A stretch of DNA of 64,000 nt, taken from positions 124,001 to 188,000 of the forward strand of contig NZ_JAIGQB010000004.1 of the NCBI RefSeq assembly GCF_021083185.1, in the 5' to 3' direction. Below, piece after piece: positions 28,294 through 36,715 of this stretch. The notes beneath the pieces are model-generated. The model ran no database searches and had not been told where the DNA came from. It saw only the letters and a program-made list of their open reading frames with translations. A program made the position numbers and the translations under genes. Numbering within the stretch: the first letter of the stretch is position 1; the number at the start of each line of letters is the position of its first letter. Origin of the DNA: Nocardioides furvisabuli. Its GTDB lineage: Bacteria > Actinomycetota > Actinomycetes > Propionibacteriales > Nocardioidaceae.

Positions 28294-29079
28294 TCAGAGA
28301 TCCGTGACGCCCTCGGCGACCAGCAGCGCCGGCCCGGTCATCAGGATCCGGTCGTCCTCGGTCCACACGACGTGGAGGGTGCCGCCGGGGACGTCCACGC
28401 GGTACGCCGTGCCGCGGGGGGCGTCGTCGGCGAGCGCGGCCACCACGGCCACGGCACAGGCGCCGGTGCCGCACGAGCGGGTCTCGCCGGACCCGCGCTC
28501 GTGGACCCGCATCGCGACGTGGTGCTCGCCGCGGCGTACGACGAACTCGACGTTGACGCCCTCGGGAAAGACGCCGTCGTCGTGCTCGGGCTCCTCGAGG
28601 AGCGGCCCCGCCTCGGCGAGGTTGTCGACGAAGACGACGGCGTGGGGGTTGCCCATCGAGACGTGGCGCGCGGTCCAGGACCGGCCACCGACCGAGACCG
28701 TCGTGTCCTCGAAGACCTCGGGGGTGCCCATGTCGGCGGTGAGCTCGTCGCCCGCGCCGTCCAGCGTCTTGACGCCGTCGCGGGTCTGGATGCGCATCGG
28801 GAAGGCCTCGCCCTCGCGCTCGTGGAGGTAGCGGGCGAAGACGCGGATGCCGTTGCCGCACATCTCGCTGACCGAGCCGTCGGCGTTGCGGTAGTCCATG
28901 AACCACCCGTCGTCACGGCGTACGGCCCGCAGCACCCCGTCACCGCCGATCCCGGCGCGCCGGTCGCACAGCGCGCGCACCCGCTCCGCGGACAGGTCGC
29001 CGTGCACCGTGCCGTCGGGGTCGGGCAGCACGACGAAGTCGTTCTCCGTGCCGTGGCCCTTGAGGAAGGGGTAGCTCAC
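28294..29079 (-). CDS. dapF: Diaminopimelate epimerase
   Basis: 261 residues from GTG 29079. Converts LL- to meso-diaminopimelate for lysine and peptidoglycan synthesis. Both catalytic cysteines are present in their motifs: SEMCGNGIRVFARY and GETRSCGTGACA. The N-terminus SYPFLKGHGTENDFVVL is characteristic. GGAGGC abuts the GTG and GACACT sits six bases upstream, so either a very short leader or none. It lies between miaA/RibD-like and SDR/hflX genes, a conserved actinobacterial order. Confidence 0.95.
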   Translation of the reverse strand: MSYPFLKGHGTENDFVVLPDPDGTVHGDLSAERVRALCDRRAGIGGDGVLRAVRRDDGWFMDYRNADGSVSEMCGNGIRVFARYLHEREGEAFPMRIQTRDGVKTLDGAGDELTADMGTPEVFEDTTVSVGGRSWTARHVSMGNPHAVVFVDNLAEAGPLLEEPEHDDGVFPEGVNVEFVVRRGEHHVAMRVHERGSGETRSCGTGACAVAVVAALADDAPRGTAYRVDVPGGTLHVVWTEDDRILMTGPALLVAEGVTDL

Positions 29080-29126
29080 GCCTCCAGTGTCGCAGGCGGC
29101 GCCGCGGTCAGCGGGGGTCGACCACC

Positions 29127-29645
29127 TCAGCGGACCACGGTGTAGCGCCCGCACATGAAGTCCCGGTTGCGCGCGACCTCCTCGAGCCGCAGCTCGACGT
29201 GGCGCGGAAGGACGGGCGCGCCGCTGCCGACGGTGACCGGGGCGTACTGCAGCCACACCTCGTCGAGGAGCCCGGCGTCGTGCAGCTGGCCGGCGAGGTC
29301 TCCCCCGCCCACCACCCACAGGTCCCTGCCGTCGGCCGCCTCGGTCATCGCGGCGTGCACACGGCGTACGTCGTCGTGGGCGAAGCGCACGCTCGCCGGC
29401 CCCGCGGGGAAGGTGCGGTGCGTCATCACCCACGTCGGGAGCGGTCCCCACGGGTCGTCGTCGTGGTCGAGGATCCACTGCCAGGTCGTGGCGCCCATGA
29501 CGCAGGCGCCGAGGCGCTCGCGGAACCCCGGATAGGCCATCGGCCCGTCCATGTCGATGTCGCGCGAGGTCAGCCAGTCGAGCGAGTGGTCGTCGGTCGC
29601 GATGAAGCCGTCGAGGGTGCAGCCGGTGTAGTAGATCGTCGCCAT
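29127..29645 (-). CDS. Dihydrofolate reductase-like (RibD C-terminal domain) protein
   Basis: 172 residues from ATG 29645 (start at MATIYYTGCTLDGFIA). The fold markers are an N-terminal SLDGFIA-like strand, VMGATTWQW, and the cofactor-binding WVVGGGDLAGQL. These define the RibD_C/dihydrofolate reductase-like family, which uses NADPH to reduce pteridine or pyrimidine-like substrates. It is a stand-alone domain, not a folate or riboflavin pathway gene by context, so the substrate is unknown. It overlaps no neighbour; dapF follows 47 bases later. Confidence 0.75.
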   Translation of the reverse strand: MATIYYTGCTLDGFIATDDHSLDWLTSRDIDMDGPMAYPGFRERLGACVMGATTWQWILDHDDDPWGPLPTWVMTHRTFPAGPASVRFAHDDVRRVHAAMTEAADGRDLWVVGGGDLAGQLHDAGLLDEVWLQYAPVTVGSGAPVLPRHVELRLEEVARNRDFMCGRYTVVR

Positions 29646-29718
29646 CGCACCACTCTCGCAGCGCACACCGGTCGCCCGCCCGACCGTTCTTGCGGTCCTC
29701 GCCGGGCCCGGCGCCCGC

Positions 29719-30633
29719 TCAGGCGGAGACGGCCGTGACCGCCGCGACCGCCTGCGCCACCCGGTCGGGGTCGTCGTGCGCGACCCACACGATGCGGGGG
29801 TCCTTGCGGAACCACGAGTCCTGGCGCCGGGCGAAGCGGCGGGTGGCCGTGGTGGTCTGCTCGATCGCCTCGGCGAGCGTGCGGTCGCCGGCGAGGTAGC
29901 CCATCACCTCGCGGTAGCCGATCGCCCGCGGCGCCGTACGCCCCTCGGCGAGGCCGCGCGCCAGCAGCGCCTCGACTTCCTCGACGAACCCGGTCGCGAA
30001 CATCTCCTCGACCCGGCGCGCGATCCGCTCGTCGAGCGTCGGCCGGTCGATGTCGACCCCGACCTGCACGGTCAGCGGGTCGGCGTACTCCAGCCGCGGG
30101 AGGCTGGCACTGAACGGGCGACCGGTCAGCGCGATGACCTCCAGGGCGCGTACGACGCGGCGGCCGTTGTCGGGCTCGATCCGCGCCGCCGCCTCGGGGT
30201 CGACACCCGCCAGGCGCGCGTGCAGGGCGGGGCCGCCGACGCGCTCGAGCTCCACCTCCAGCTCGCGGCGCAGCGACTCGTCGGTGCCGGGGAAGTCGAA
30301 GCGGTCGACGACGGCGCGGGTGTAGAGGGCGGAGCCACCGACGAGCACGGGGGTGGCACCGCGACCGCGGATGTCGACGACGGCGTCGCGCGCCCACTCC
30401 TGGAAGAGCGCGACGGTCGCGGGCTCGGTGACGTCGAGGACGTCGAGCAGGTGGTGGGCGATGCCGCGACGCTCGGCCTCCGGCAGCTTGGCCGTGCCGA
30501 CGTCCATGCCGCGGTAGACCTGCATGGCGTCGGTGTTGACCACCTCGCCGCCGAGGCGTTCGGCGAGGTCGAGGCTCAGCCCGGTCTTGCCGGACGCCGT
30601 CGCGCCGACGAGGGCGACGATCGGCTGGGGCAT
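29719..30633 (-). CDS. miaA: tRNA dimethylallyltransferase MiaA
   Basis: 304 residues. Adds a dimethylallyl group to A37 of tRNAs reading UNN codons. The P-loop is ALVGATASGKTGLS; DAMQVYRGMDVGTAKL, RGIAHHLLDVLD and RRFARRQDSWFRKD are conserved family blocks. GACAAT lies six bases before the ATG with no Shine-Dalgarno, a leaderless arrangement. Its usual partner miaB, which methylthiolates the product, lies 2.4 kb away on the same strand; the intervening genes (30710-32928) look like an insertion between the two. Confidence 0.95.
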   Translation of the reverse strand: MPQPIVALVGATASGKTGLSLDLAERLGGEVVNTDAMQVYRGMDVGTAKLPEAERRGIAHHLLDVLDVTEPATVALFQEWARDAVVDIRGRGATPVLVGGSALYTRAVVDRFDFPGTDESLRRELEVELERVGGPALHARLAGVDPEAAARIEPDNGRRVVRALEVIALTGRPFSASLPRLEYADPLTVQVGVDIDRPTLDERIARRVEEMFATGFVEEVEALLARGLAEGRTAPRAIGYREVMGYLAGDRTLAEAIEQTTTATRRFARRQDSWFRKDPRIVWVAHDDPDRVAQAVAAVTAVSA

Positions 30634-30709
30634 GGGCCCATTGTCCCAGCACGGCTACGCTCGGAGCAGGACCCACCCGCCGGGGTGGGCGGGAGAAGCG
30701 AGGGATGCC

Positions 30710-30928
30710 ATGAGTTTCCTGGACAAGGCGAAGGCGAAGCTCACCCAGGCCGTCGACGACCACGGCGACAAGATCGCCCAGGGCATCGACCGGGCCGGTG
30801 CGATCGCCAACGACAAGACCGGCGGCAAGCACGCCGACAAGATCGACAAGGCCGCCGGCAAGGCGCGCGACGCGCTCGACCAGCTCGACGGCAAGAACGA
30901 CGACATCCCGCCCGGCAGCGCGCGCTGA
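30710..30928 (+). CDS. MT0933-like antitoxin-family protein
   Basis: 72 residues, lysine/aspartate rich and likely helical: MSFLDKAKAKLTQAVDDHG then a repeat-like KHADKIDKAAGKARDALDQL. This matches the small actinobacterial family represented by Rv0909/MT0933 antitoxins, which in mycobacteria pair with a downstream toxin gene. No toxin-like gene is adjacent; the next gene is a Nudix hydrolase. A general stress (YtxH/CsbD-like) role is an equally good reading. The ATG follows an AGGGA ribosome binding site closely. Confidence 0.65.
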   Translation: MSFLDKAKAKLTQAVDDHGDKIAQGIDRAGAIANDKTGGKHADKIDKAAGKARDALDQLDGKNDDIPPGSAR

Positions 30929-30948
30929 GCGACACCTGGGTTGGCGGC

Positions 30949-31416
30949 GTGACCGACCGCTTCGCCCTCGTCCCCGCCTCCTACGTCTATCTCCTGCGCG
31001 ACGGCGTCGGCGGCACCGAGGTGCTGCTCCAGCAGCGCGGCCCGGTGCCCTACATGCCGGGCCACTGGGCAGCCGCCGCGGCCGGGCACGTGGAGCGGGG
31101 CGAGACGGCGTACGACGCGGCGCGCCGCGAGGCGCTCGAGGAGCTCGGGGTCACCGACGTCGCGCTGGAGTTCGCCTTCACGATGCAGCGCACCCAGCAC
31201 GCCGAGGCGATCGAGGAGCGGGTCGACTGGTTCTTCACCGCGCGCACGTGGACGGGCGAGCCGCGGGTCGTGGAGCCGGAGAAGTGCACCGGGCTCGGGT
31301 GGTTCCCCCTCGACGCCCTGCCCTCGCCGGTGGTGCCGCACGAGGCGCACGCCCTGGCCCACCTGTCGTCCGGCGTGGGCTACCTGACCTTCGGCTGGGA
31401 CCGCCCGGCAGGGTGA
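30949..31416 (+). CDS. Nudix hydrolase
   Basis: 155 residues from GTG 30949. Complete Nudix box: GHVERGETAYDAARREALEE then LG, with the REALEE glutamates intact. Near the N-terminus LLQQRG and MPGHWAAAAAGH fit the ADP-ribose/NDP-sugar or general NTP Nudix groups rather than MutT. It starts 20 bases after the antitoxin-like gene and is likely cotranscribed with it. A GC-rich hairpin of terminator type follows its stop codon (GGCCCCGCCCC pairing with GGGGTGGCC, 31417-31440). Confidence 0.8.
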   Translation: MTDRFALVPASYVYLLRDGVGGTEVLLQQRGPVPYMPGHWAAAAAGHVERGETAYDAARREALEELGVTDVALEFAFTMQRTQHAEAIEERVDWFFTARTWTGEPRVVEPEKCTGLGWFPLDALPSPVVPHEAHALAHLSSGVGYLTFGWDRPAG

Positions 31417-31492
31417 GGCCCCGCCCCTCGGGGGTGGCCGCAACAGGCTGCGGGCAGACAGGATGCAGGATCGACCCATGGGAGGGACCCCG

Positions 31493-31792
31493 ATGAGCAA
31501 CGACGACCTGAGCCCGATGCCCGAGCCCTACGCCGAGGAGCCGCAGCTGGTCCCGGGAGGGGTGGACGCGCTGCACGACGACCCGGCCGACAACGGCCTG
31601 GCCCGCGACCTCGACCCCGACGACAACCCCGCCGTCGACGACGTGCTGCCCGAGGAGGTCGCCGAGGCCGACGACAAGTCGCAGGCCCCGGACGGTGAGG
31701 CCGCCTCCTCCGACAAGGAGGCCGGCACGACCGACGACGACCCTGAGGCGGGCCAGGAGGCCGAGGACGGGTCGCCGGAGCCGCCCGCCTGA
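31493..31792 (+). CDS. Small acidic protein, unknown
   Basis: 99 residues from ATG 31493 behind GGGAGGG. Very acidic and low in complexity: nearly a third Asp/Glu, few hydrophobics, no cysteine, no membrane segment; predicted to be disordered. Includes YAEEPQLVPGGVDAL and DDDPEAGQEAEDG. I recognise no domain. It is followed by palindromic repeat copy C. A binding or tuning role is possible but nothing in the sequence shows it. Confidence 0.6.
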   Translation: MSNDDLSPMPEPYAEEPQLVPGGVDALHDDPADNGLARDLDPDDNPAVDDVLPEEVAEADDKSQAPDGEAASSDKEAGTTDDDPEAGQEAEDGSPEPPA

Positions 31793-31819
31793 CGGGTGCC
31801 TCGGCAGCCGCCGGTCTGT

Positions 31820-31905
31820 CGGAGTCCCCGGCTACCCGGTGATCGCGACGACAGTGCGGTCCTCGTGGTGCGGATACCGCACCACGAGGACCGCACAACG
31901 GTTGT
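31820..31905. repeat. Dispersed palindromic repeat, copy C (inverted relative to D)
   Basis: GGAGTCCCCGGCTACCCGGT module followed by GTGCGGTCCTCGTGGTGCGG and the matching arm TACCGCACCACGAGGACCGC. Whole unit about 86 bases. Copy D after the next gene has the same unit in opposite orientation, so the AbiEi/DUF559-like gene is bracketed by inverted copies. Confidence 0.9.
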
Positions 31906-31962
31906 CCACAGCCCGGGCGCCGGTGGTGGCGGCGGTCCCGCCGGGCTGCCGACGATGGTCCG

Positions 31963-32928
31963 ATGGACCTCAGCGCGTACGCCGACCTGCTCTCCCTGCA
32001 GTCCGGGGTGGTGGCACGTCGCCAGCTCGTCACCGACGCCCGGCTCAAGCCGCACGACCTGCAGCGGCTGGTACGCCGACGCGACCTCGTACGCGTCCAC
32101 GACGGGGTGTTCGTCGACCACACGGGCGACCTCACGTGGCTGCAGCGCGCGTGGGTCGGCGTGCTCCTCGCCTGGCCCGCGGCGTTGTCGCACGACAGCG
32201 CCCTGCGCGCCGCTGACGGGCCGGGCCGGGCCGGCCGCGACGACTCGGTGATCCACCTCGCCGTCGACCGCGACCACCACGTGCGGGTTCCGGCGGGCTA
32301 CCGGTTGCACCGGATGTCCGGGTTCGCCGACCGCGCCATGTGGAACACCAGCCCTCCTCGCGTCTCGATCGAGGAGGCGCTGATCGACGTGGCGGTCGCG
32401 AAGGCGGACGACTTCGGAGCGGTCGCGGTGCTCGCCGACGCCGTGCAGGCGCGGCGCACCCTGCCGGTCCGCATCCGCGACACCCTCGACCTGCGGCCCC
32501 GCGTCCCTCGGCGCGACTTCCTGCGCGCGGTCCTCAGCGACCTCGACCGCGGCACCTGCTCCGTGCTGGAGCACGGCTACCTCACGCGGGTCGAGCGCGC
32601 CCACGGACTGCCGGACGGCCTGAGACAGGTGCGCGACTCGCAACGAGGGCCGCTCTACCGCGACGTCGTCTACCCCGATCTCGACCAGGCCGTGGAGCTC
32701 GACGGTCGGCTGTGGCACTCGTCCGCGGCCCAGCACGACGCCGACCTCGATCGCGACCTCGACGCCGCGGTCGACCGCCTCACGACCGTACGCCTGGGGT
32801 GGGGGCAGGTCTTCGGGCGTCCGTGCGAGACCGCCGTACGCCTCGGGCGGCTGTTCGCGGCCCGCGGTTGGTGGGGGCGGCCGACCCGCTGCCCCGACTG
32901 CCCGGGCTCGCTCGACCTGGCGGGGTGA
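31963..32928 (+). CDS. AbiEi-type antitoxin domain plus DUF559-like nuclease-fold protein
   Basis: 321 residues from ATG 31963, six bases after GACGAT (leaderless type). The N-terminus (LSLQSGVVARRQLVTDARL, LVRRRDLVRVHDGVFVDH) is the winged-helix found in AbiEi-like proteins. The C-terminal part (YPDLDQAVELDGRLWHSSAAQ, DLDAAVDRLTTVRLGW) resembles the Vsr/DUF559 restriction-endonuclease-like fold with a D-x-x-x-E-x-D-G-x-x-W-H core. Such stand-alone proteins are abundant in Nocardioides genomes; function unknown, and no AbiEii toxin neighbour is present. It is flanked on both sides by inverted copies of the dispersed repeat. Confidence 0.7.
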   Translation: MDLSAYADLLSLQSGVVARRQLVTDARLKPHDLQRLVRRRDLVRVHDGVFVDHTGDLTWLQRAWVGVLLAWPAALSHDSALRAADGPGRAGRDDSVIHLAVDRDHHVRVPAGYRLHRMSGFADRAMWNTSPPRVSIEEALIDVAVAKADDFGAVAVLADAVQARRTLPVRIRDTLDLRPRVPRRDFLRAVLSDLDRGTCSVLEHGYLTRVERAHGLPDGLRQVRDSQRGPLYRDVVYPDLDQAVELDGRLWHSSAAQHDADLDRDLDAAVDRLTTVRLGWGQVFGRPCETAVRLGRLFAARGWWGRPTRCPDCPGSLDLAG

Positions 32929-32934
32929 GGCCTT

Positions 32935-33016
32935 GTGCGGTCGCTGTGGTGCGGATTCCGCACCACGGTGACCGCACAGCGGTTGCGATCACCGGGTAGC
33001 CGGGGACTCCGAAGAA
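32935..33016. repeat. Dispersed palindromic repeat, copy D
   Basis: TTGTGCGGTCGCTGTGGTGC, then GGATTCCGCACCACGGTGACC and GCACAGCGG, ending in GATCACCGGGTAGCCGGGGA and CTCCGAAG. It is the reverse-oriented counterpart of copy C and fills the gap between the AbiEi/DUF559-like gene (+) and miaB (-), where it could also serve as a bidirectional terminator. Confidence 0.9.
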
Positions 33017-33033
33017 GGCCCGGACCAAGACCC

Positions 33034-34533
33034 TCAGCCGCAGGCAGGCGCCGGCGTGAGCGGAGCAGGCACCCCGACGCTCGGCATCCCGAGCCCGACC
33101 CCGGTCGGCGCGGGGGGCGCGGACGTACGCCGCTCCCAGGCGTCGCCGGCGCGCGTGCGGCGTACGGACCGGATCGGACCGTCGGCGACGAGGTGGTGCG
33201 GCGCGGCGTAGGTGACGGTCACGGTGACCATGTCGCCCGGGCGCACCGAGTCCTCGGGCACCGCGGAGAAGTCGGCCTCGAAGTGGACGAGCCGGTTGTC
33301 GGGCGCGCGCCCCGACAGCCGCTTGGTCGCGAGGTCCTTGCGGCCCTCGCCCTCGGAGACCATCAGCTCGACGGTGCGACCGACGAGCGCCTTGCCCTCG
33401 GTCCAGGCGACCTCGTCGACCACGGCGGCGAGGCGGAGGTAGCGGTCCTTGACGACCTCCGGCGCGACCTGGTCGTCGAGCGTCGCGGCGGGGGTCCCGG
33501 GACGCTTGGAGTACTGGAAGGTGAAGGCGGAGGAGAAGCGCGCGGCCCGCACGACGTCGAGCGTGGCCTGGAAGTCCTCCTCGGTCTCGCCGGGGAAGCC
33601 GACGATGATGTCGGTGGTGATCGCCGCGTCCGGGATGGCCGCGCGGACCCGGTCGATGATCCCGAGGAACTTCGAGGAGCGGTAGGACCGGCGCATGTCG
33701 CGCAGCACCTTGTCGGAGCCGGACTGCAGCGGCATGTGCAGCGACGGCATCACGTTGGGCGTCTCGGCCATCGCCTCGATCACGTCGTCGGTGAACTCCG
33801 CCGGGTGCGGCGAGGTGAAGCGCACCCGCTGGAGCCCGTCGACCTGCCCGCAGGCGCGCAGCAGCTTGGAGAAGGCCTGCCGGTCGCCGAACTCCACACC
33901 GTAGGCGTTGACGTTCTGCCCCAGCAGGGTGATCTCGGTGACGCCCTCGGCGACGAGCGCCTCGATCTCGGCGAGGATCTCGCCGGGACGGCGGTCCTTC
34001 TCCTTGCCGCGCAGCGCCGGGACGATGCAGAAGGTGCACGTGTTGTTGCACCCGACCGAGATCGACACCCAGGCGGCGTACGCCGACTCGCGCCGCGTCG
34101 GCAGCGTCGAGGGGAAGACCGACAGCGACTCCAGGATCTCGACCTGGGCCTCCTCGGCCACCCGTGCCCGCTCGAGCAGCACCGGCAACGACCCGATGTT
34201 GTGGGTGCCGAAGACGACGTCGACCCACGGCGCCCTGGTCGTGATGGTCTCGCGGTCCTTCTGCGCCAGGCAGCCGCCGACGGCGATCTGCATGCCGGGA
34301 GTCACGGCCTTGACCGAGGCGAGCTGGCCGAGGTTGCCGTAGAGCTTGTTGTCGGCGTTCTCGCGCACCGCGCACGTGTTGAAGACCACGACGTCGGCCT
34401 GCTCCTCGCGCCCGGCGCGGACGTAGCCCGCGTCCTCCAGCAGGCCGCTGAGCCGCTCGGAGTCGTGGACGTTCATCTGGCAGCCGTGGGTCTTGACCTC
34501 GTAGGTGCGCGCGGGTGCGTGGGGTGCGTTCAT
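33034..34533 (-). CDS. miaB: tRNA-2-methylthio-N6-dimethylallyladenosine synthase MiaB
   Basis: 499 residues from ATG 34533. Radical-SAM methylthiotransferase acting on the MiaA product at tRNA A37. First-cluster cysteines are in [17 protein letters not shown] and VGGCLAQ; the radical SAM cluster is [13 protein letters not shown]-terminal TRAM RNA-binding domain follows (residues about 375-440). The end carries an extra 50-residue Gly/Pro-rich tail beyond the TRAM domain. A TACGCT hexamer nine bases upstream is the likely -10. Its partner miaA is 2.4 kb downstream. Confidence 0.95.
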   Translation of the reverse strand: MNAPHAPARTYEVKTHGCQMNVHDSERLSGLLEDAGYVRAGREEQADVVVFNTCAVRENADNKLYGNLGQLASVKAVTPGMQIAVGGCLAQKDRETITTRAPWVDVVFGTHNIGSLPVLLERARVAEEAQVEILESLSVFPSTLPTRRESAYAAWVSISVGCNNTCTFCIVPALRGKEKDRRPGEILAEIEALVAEGVTEITLLGQNVNAYGVEFGDRQAFSKLLRACGQVDGLQRVRFTSPHPAEFTDDVIEAMAETPNVMPSLHMPLQSGSDKVLRDMRRSYRSSKFLGIIDRVRAAIPDAAITTDIIVGFPGETEEDFQATLDVVRAARFSSAFTFQYSKRPGTPAATLDDQVAPEVVKDRYLRLAAVVDEVAWTEGKALVGRTVELMVSEGEGRKDLATKRLSGRAPDNRLVHFEADFSAVPEDSVRPGDMVTVTVTYAAPHHLVADGPIRSVRRTRAGDAWERRTSAPPAPTGVGLGMPSVGVPAPLTPAPACG

Positions 34534-34655
34534 GACCCACCCAGCGTACGGCGAGCGCCTTGAGCCGGGGGAATCCCGCGAGGTGCCGCCACGGTCCCGG
34601 CGACGGCCCACACCACCACACCACCCGTCCAGACCATTTCCGTGCACGTATGGGT

Positions 34656-34673
34656 CATTACTCCTCAGTAATG
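34656..34673. promoter_or_regulatory. Perfect palindrome upstream of the GH16 gene (candidate operator)
   Basis: CATTACTCCTCAGTAATG has 7-base perfect arms and a 4-base centre. It sits 117 bases before the GTG at 34790 in an unusually AT-rich stretch (34640-34730), the likely promoter region. Which regulator would bind is unknown. The rest of 34534-34789 contains no gene. Confidence 0.5.
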
Positions 34674-34789
34674 CTTAGTTTTTCCGCATGTCTCTTCAAG
34701 ATCAGATCAAGTCATCCACAAAGCGGTAACAACCCTTCCTCCGAAATCGGCGGTCCGGGCACCGCTCACCCGCTGATCAGGAGAGTTCC

Positions 34790-36124
34790 GTGAGCCTCAC
34801 CAGCGCCCGCGTCCACACCACCGCCGCCCGTTTCGTGCGGATGGGGACGTTCGGACTCGTTGTCACCGTCCTGTTGCTTTCCTCGCTCCAGGTCGTCGCC
34901 CACGCCGCGGGGGCGCCGTCCAGCAAGCAGGGCGCCACGAAGTCCAGCGAGCAGGGCGCCGAGCACGGCACGAAGCAGGGCAGGAAGCAGCGGGGCAAGG
35001 GCACCAAGGCGCGCAAGGTGTCGGTGCGCGGCACGCTCGCCTCTCTTCCCCCGGTCGTCCAGCCGGGCCTCTCCCCCGCGGCACCGTCGGACAACGGCTC
35101 GCTCGTCGCCACCTTCACCCCGGCCGACCCGGGCCGCAAGGTCACTCTCGAGCGCCGGACCGCCCGCGGCTGGAGGGCCGTCTCCACCAGCGCCGAGGAC
35201 ACCTGGGGCTCGGCCGCCTTCTCCCCGGCACCGGGCACCTACCGCGCCCGCACCACCACCGGCGGACGCACCTGGGTGACCGGCAGCGTGACCACCACCC
35301 GCTGGACGCCGCAGTTCGAGGACACCTTCTCCGGCACCACCCTCGACGGAAGCGTGTGGAACGACCAGAAGCGCGAGCACGAGAGCGTGTACGCGCCCCG
35401 CACCTGCGCCCGCGTCGACCCGTCCGCGCGCCGCGTCGGCGAGGGCGTGCTGCACCTCGGCGTCGCGCTCGACCCGGCCCGCGCCGGCCTGCCGTGCGAC
35501 TACACCTCGCCCCGCACCTCGGGCACCAGCCCCTACCTGCTCAACAGCCAGGTCGCGACCGAGCACACCCGCTTCTTCCGCCACGGCATCGTCGCTGCCC
35601 GCATCAAGCCGCAGCGCGCCAAGGGCATGCACTCCGGCCTCTGGTTGCTGCCCAGCGGCACCAAGTACACCGACGGCGTGCCTGCCGCCGGCGCGGAGAT
35701 CGACGTCATGGAGTTCTTCGGCGAGAACGGCCGCGGCAACGAGACCATCGGCTCGCACATCCACTACTACGAGGCCGGCTGGGACAAGATCAGCCTCGGC
35801 GACACCTTCAAGGACGCCCGCCAGGTGCTGGGCAAGAACCGCTCGTGGTGGGACGAGTTCCACGTCTTCTCCGTCGAGTGGACCCCCACCGAGTACATCT
35901 TCCGCGTCGACGGTCGTGAGTACTACCGCGAGACGGGCGCGGTCTCCCAGGCCGACCAGTACCTCGTGCTGTCCAACCTGACCTCCGACTACGAGCTCCA
36001 CGAGCTCACCGCCGACGAGGTCTCCGACACCGCGCAGGTCGACTGGGTCCGCGTCTTCGACGCCTCCTCGCAGGAGTCGGTGCGCGTCACCCGCGGACGC
36101 AGGGTCGCGAAGAAGCGCGCCTGA
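34790..36124 (+). CDS. Secreted glycoside hydrolase family 16
   Basis: 444 residues from GTG 34790 behind AGGAGAG. Signal peptide/helix at 20-40 (GLVVTVLLLSSLQVVAHAAG), then a Lys/Gly-rich linker, a beta-rich domain (about 80-165), and a GH16 catalytic domain from FEDTFSGTTLDGSVWN. The catalytic E-x-D-x-x-E motif is EIDVME at 303-308; HVFSVEWTPTEYIFRVDG is also typical. GH16 enzymes cleave beta-1,3 or mixed-linked glucans, galactans or agar-type polymers; which one cannot be told. Exported to act on external polysaccharide. A perfect palindrome upstream suggests substrate-dependent control. Confidence 0.88.
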   Translation: MSLTSARVHTTAARFVRMGTFGLVVTVLLLSSLQVVAHAAGAPSSKQGATKSSEQGAEHGTKQGRKQRGKGTKARKVSVRGTLASLPPVVQPGLSPAAPSDNGSLVATFTPADPGRKVTLERRTARGWRAVSTSAEDTWGSAAFSPAPGTYRARTTTGGRTWVTGSVTTTRWTPQFEDTFSGTTLDGSVWNDQKREHESVYAPRTCARVDPSARRVGEGVLHLGVALDPARAGLPCDYTSPRTSGTSPYLLNSQVATEHTRFFRHGIVAARIKPQRAKGMHSGLWLLPSGTKYTDGVPAAGAEIDVMEFFGENGRGNETIGSHIHYYEAGWDKISLGDTFKDARQVLGKNRSWWDEFHVFSVEWTPTEYIFRVDGREYYRETGAVSQADQYLVLSNLTSDYELHELTADEVSDTAQVDWVRVFDASSQESVRVTRGRRVAKKRA

Positions 36125-36158
36125 GCGAGGTCGACCCTCCACGCCTAGGCTCGCGGGC

Positions 36159-36656
36159 ATGCCCCGGATGCACGCGCTCGAGCTGCTGCCCGACGACGCC
36201 GGCCGCGACGTCGTACGCCGTGACTGGCAGGCGCTGCGGGACGCCGGGCTGCCCTCGCAGCTCGACCACCGCGGCGAGACCAACAGCCCGCACGTGACCG
36301 TCGTGGCGGCGCCCGCGCTGCGCGCCGAGGACGAGCAACGGGCCGTCGAGCTGGTCGCGGCACTGCTCCCGGTGCAGGTGCGACCTGCAGGCGTCGCGCT
36401 GCTCGGCGGCGCCCGCGTGTCGCTCGTACGCCTCGTCGACGTGCCCGACGCACTGGTGCGAGCAGTGCTCGACCTGCGTGGCTCGGTGCCGGACGTGCAG
36501 CACGCCGGCTGGCTGCCGCACGTCACGCTCGCGCGGCGCATGGACCGCGCCGACGTGCCGGCGGCCCTGGAGGCCGTGGGCCACGAGGACGCCGTCCTCA
36601 CGCTCGCGTCGCTGCGCCGGTGGGACCCGGAGGCGGGAATCGTCACCACTTTGTGA
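36159..36656 (+). CDS. 2'-5' RNA ligase/2H phosphoesterase family protein
   Basis: 165 residues from ATG 36159, with TAGGCT seven bases upstream. The two H-x-T motifs of the 2H superfamily are present: SPHVTVVAAP near residue 46 and LPHVTLARRM near residue 124. Members act on 2',3'-cyclic phosphates or 2'-5' linkages in RNA and nucleotides. It is shorter than E. coli ThpR but keeps both active-site strands. No RNA-processing neighbours; the ABC importer follows after its own promoter. Confidence 0.75.
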   Translation: MPRMHALELLPDDAGRDVVRRDWQALRDAGLPSQLDHRGETNSPHVTVVAAPALRAEDEQRAVELVAALLPVQVRPAGVALLGGARVSLVRLVDVPDALVRAVLDLRGSVPDVQHAGWLPHVTLARRMDRADVPAALEAVGHEDAVLTLASLRRWDPEAGIVTTL

Positions 36657-36715
36657 TGGCCCATGTGGGAGGTGGTCGATGGCCCCTCGGGGCCACGTGC
36701 GGATAGGTTGCGGAT

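Noticed and set aside
30671..30692. CCCACCCGCCGGGGTGGG hairpin as a terminator for miaA or its neighbour
   Set aside because: It lies in the divergent promoter region between miaA and the antitoxin-like gene, where no transcript should end.
31820..33016. CRISPR array from the repeated palindromes
   Set aside because: Copies are few, kilobases apart, differently oriented and lack regular spacers.
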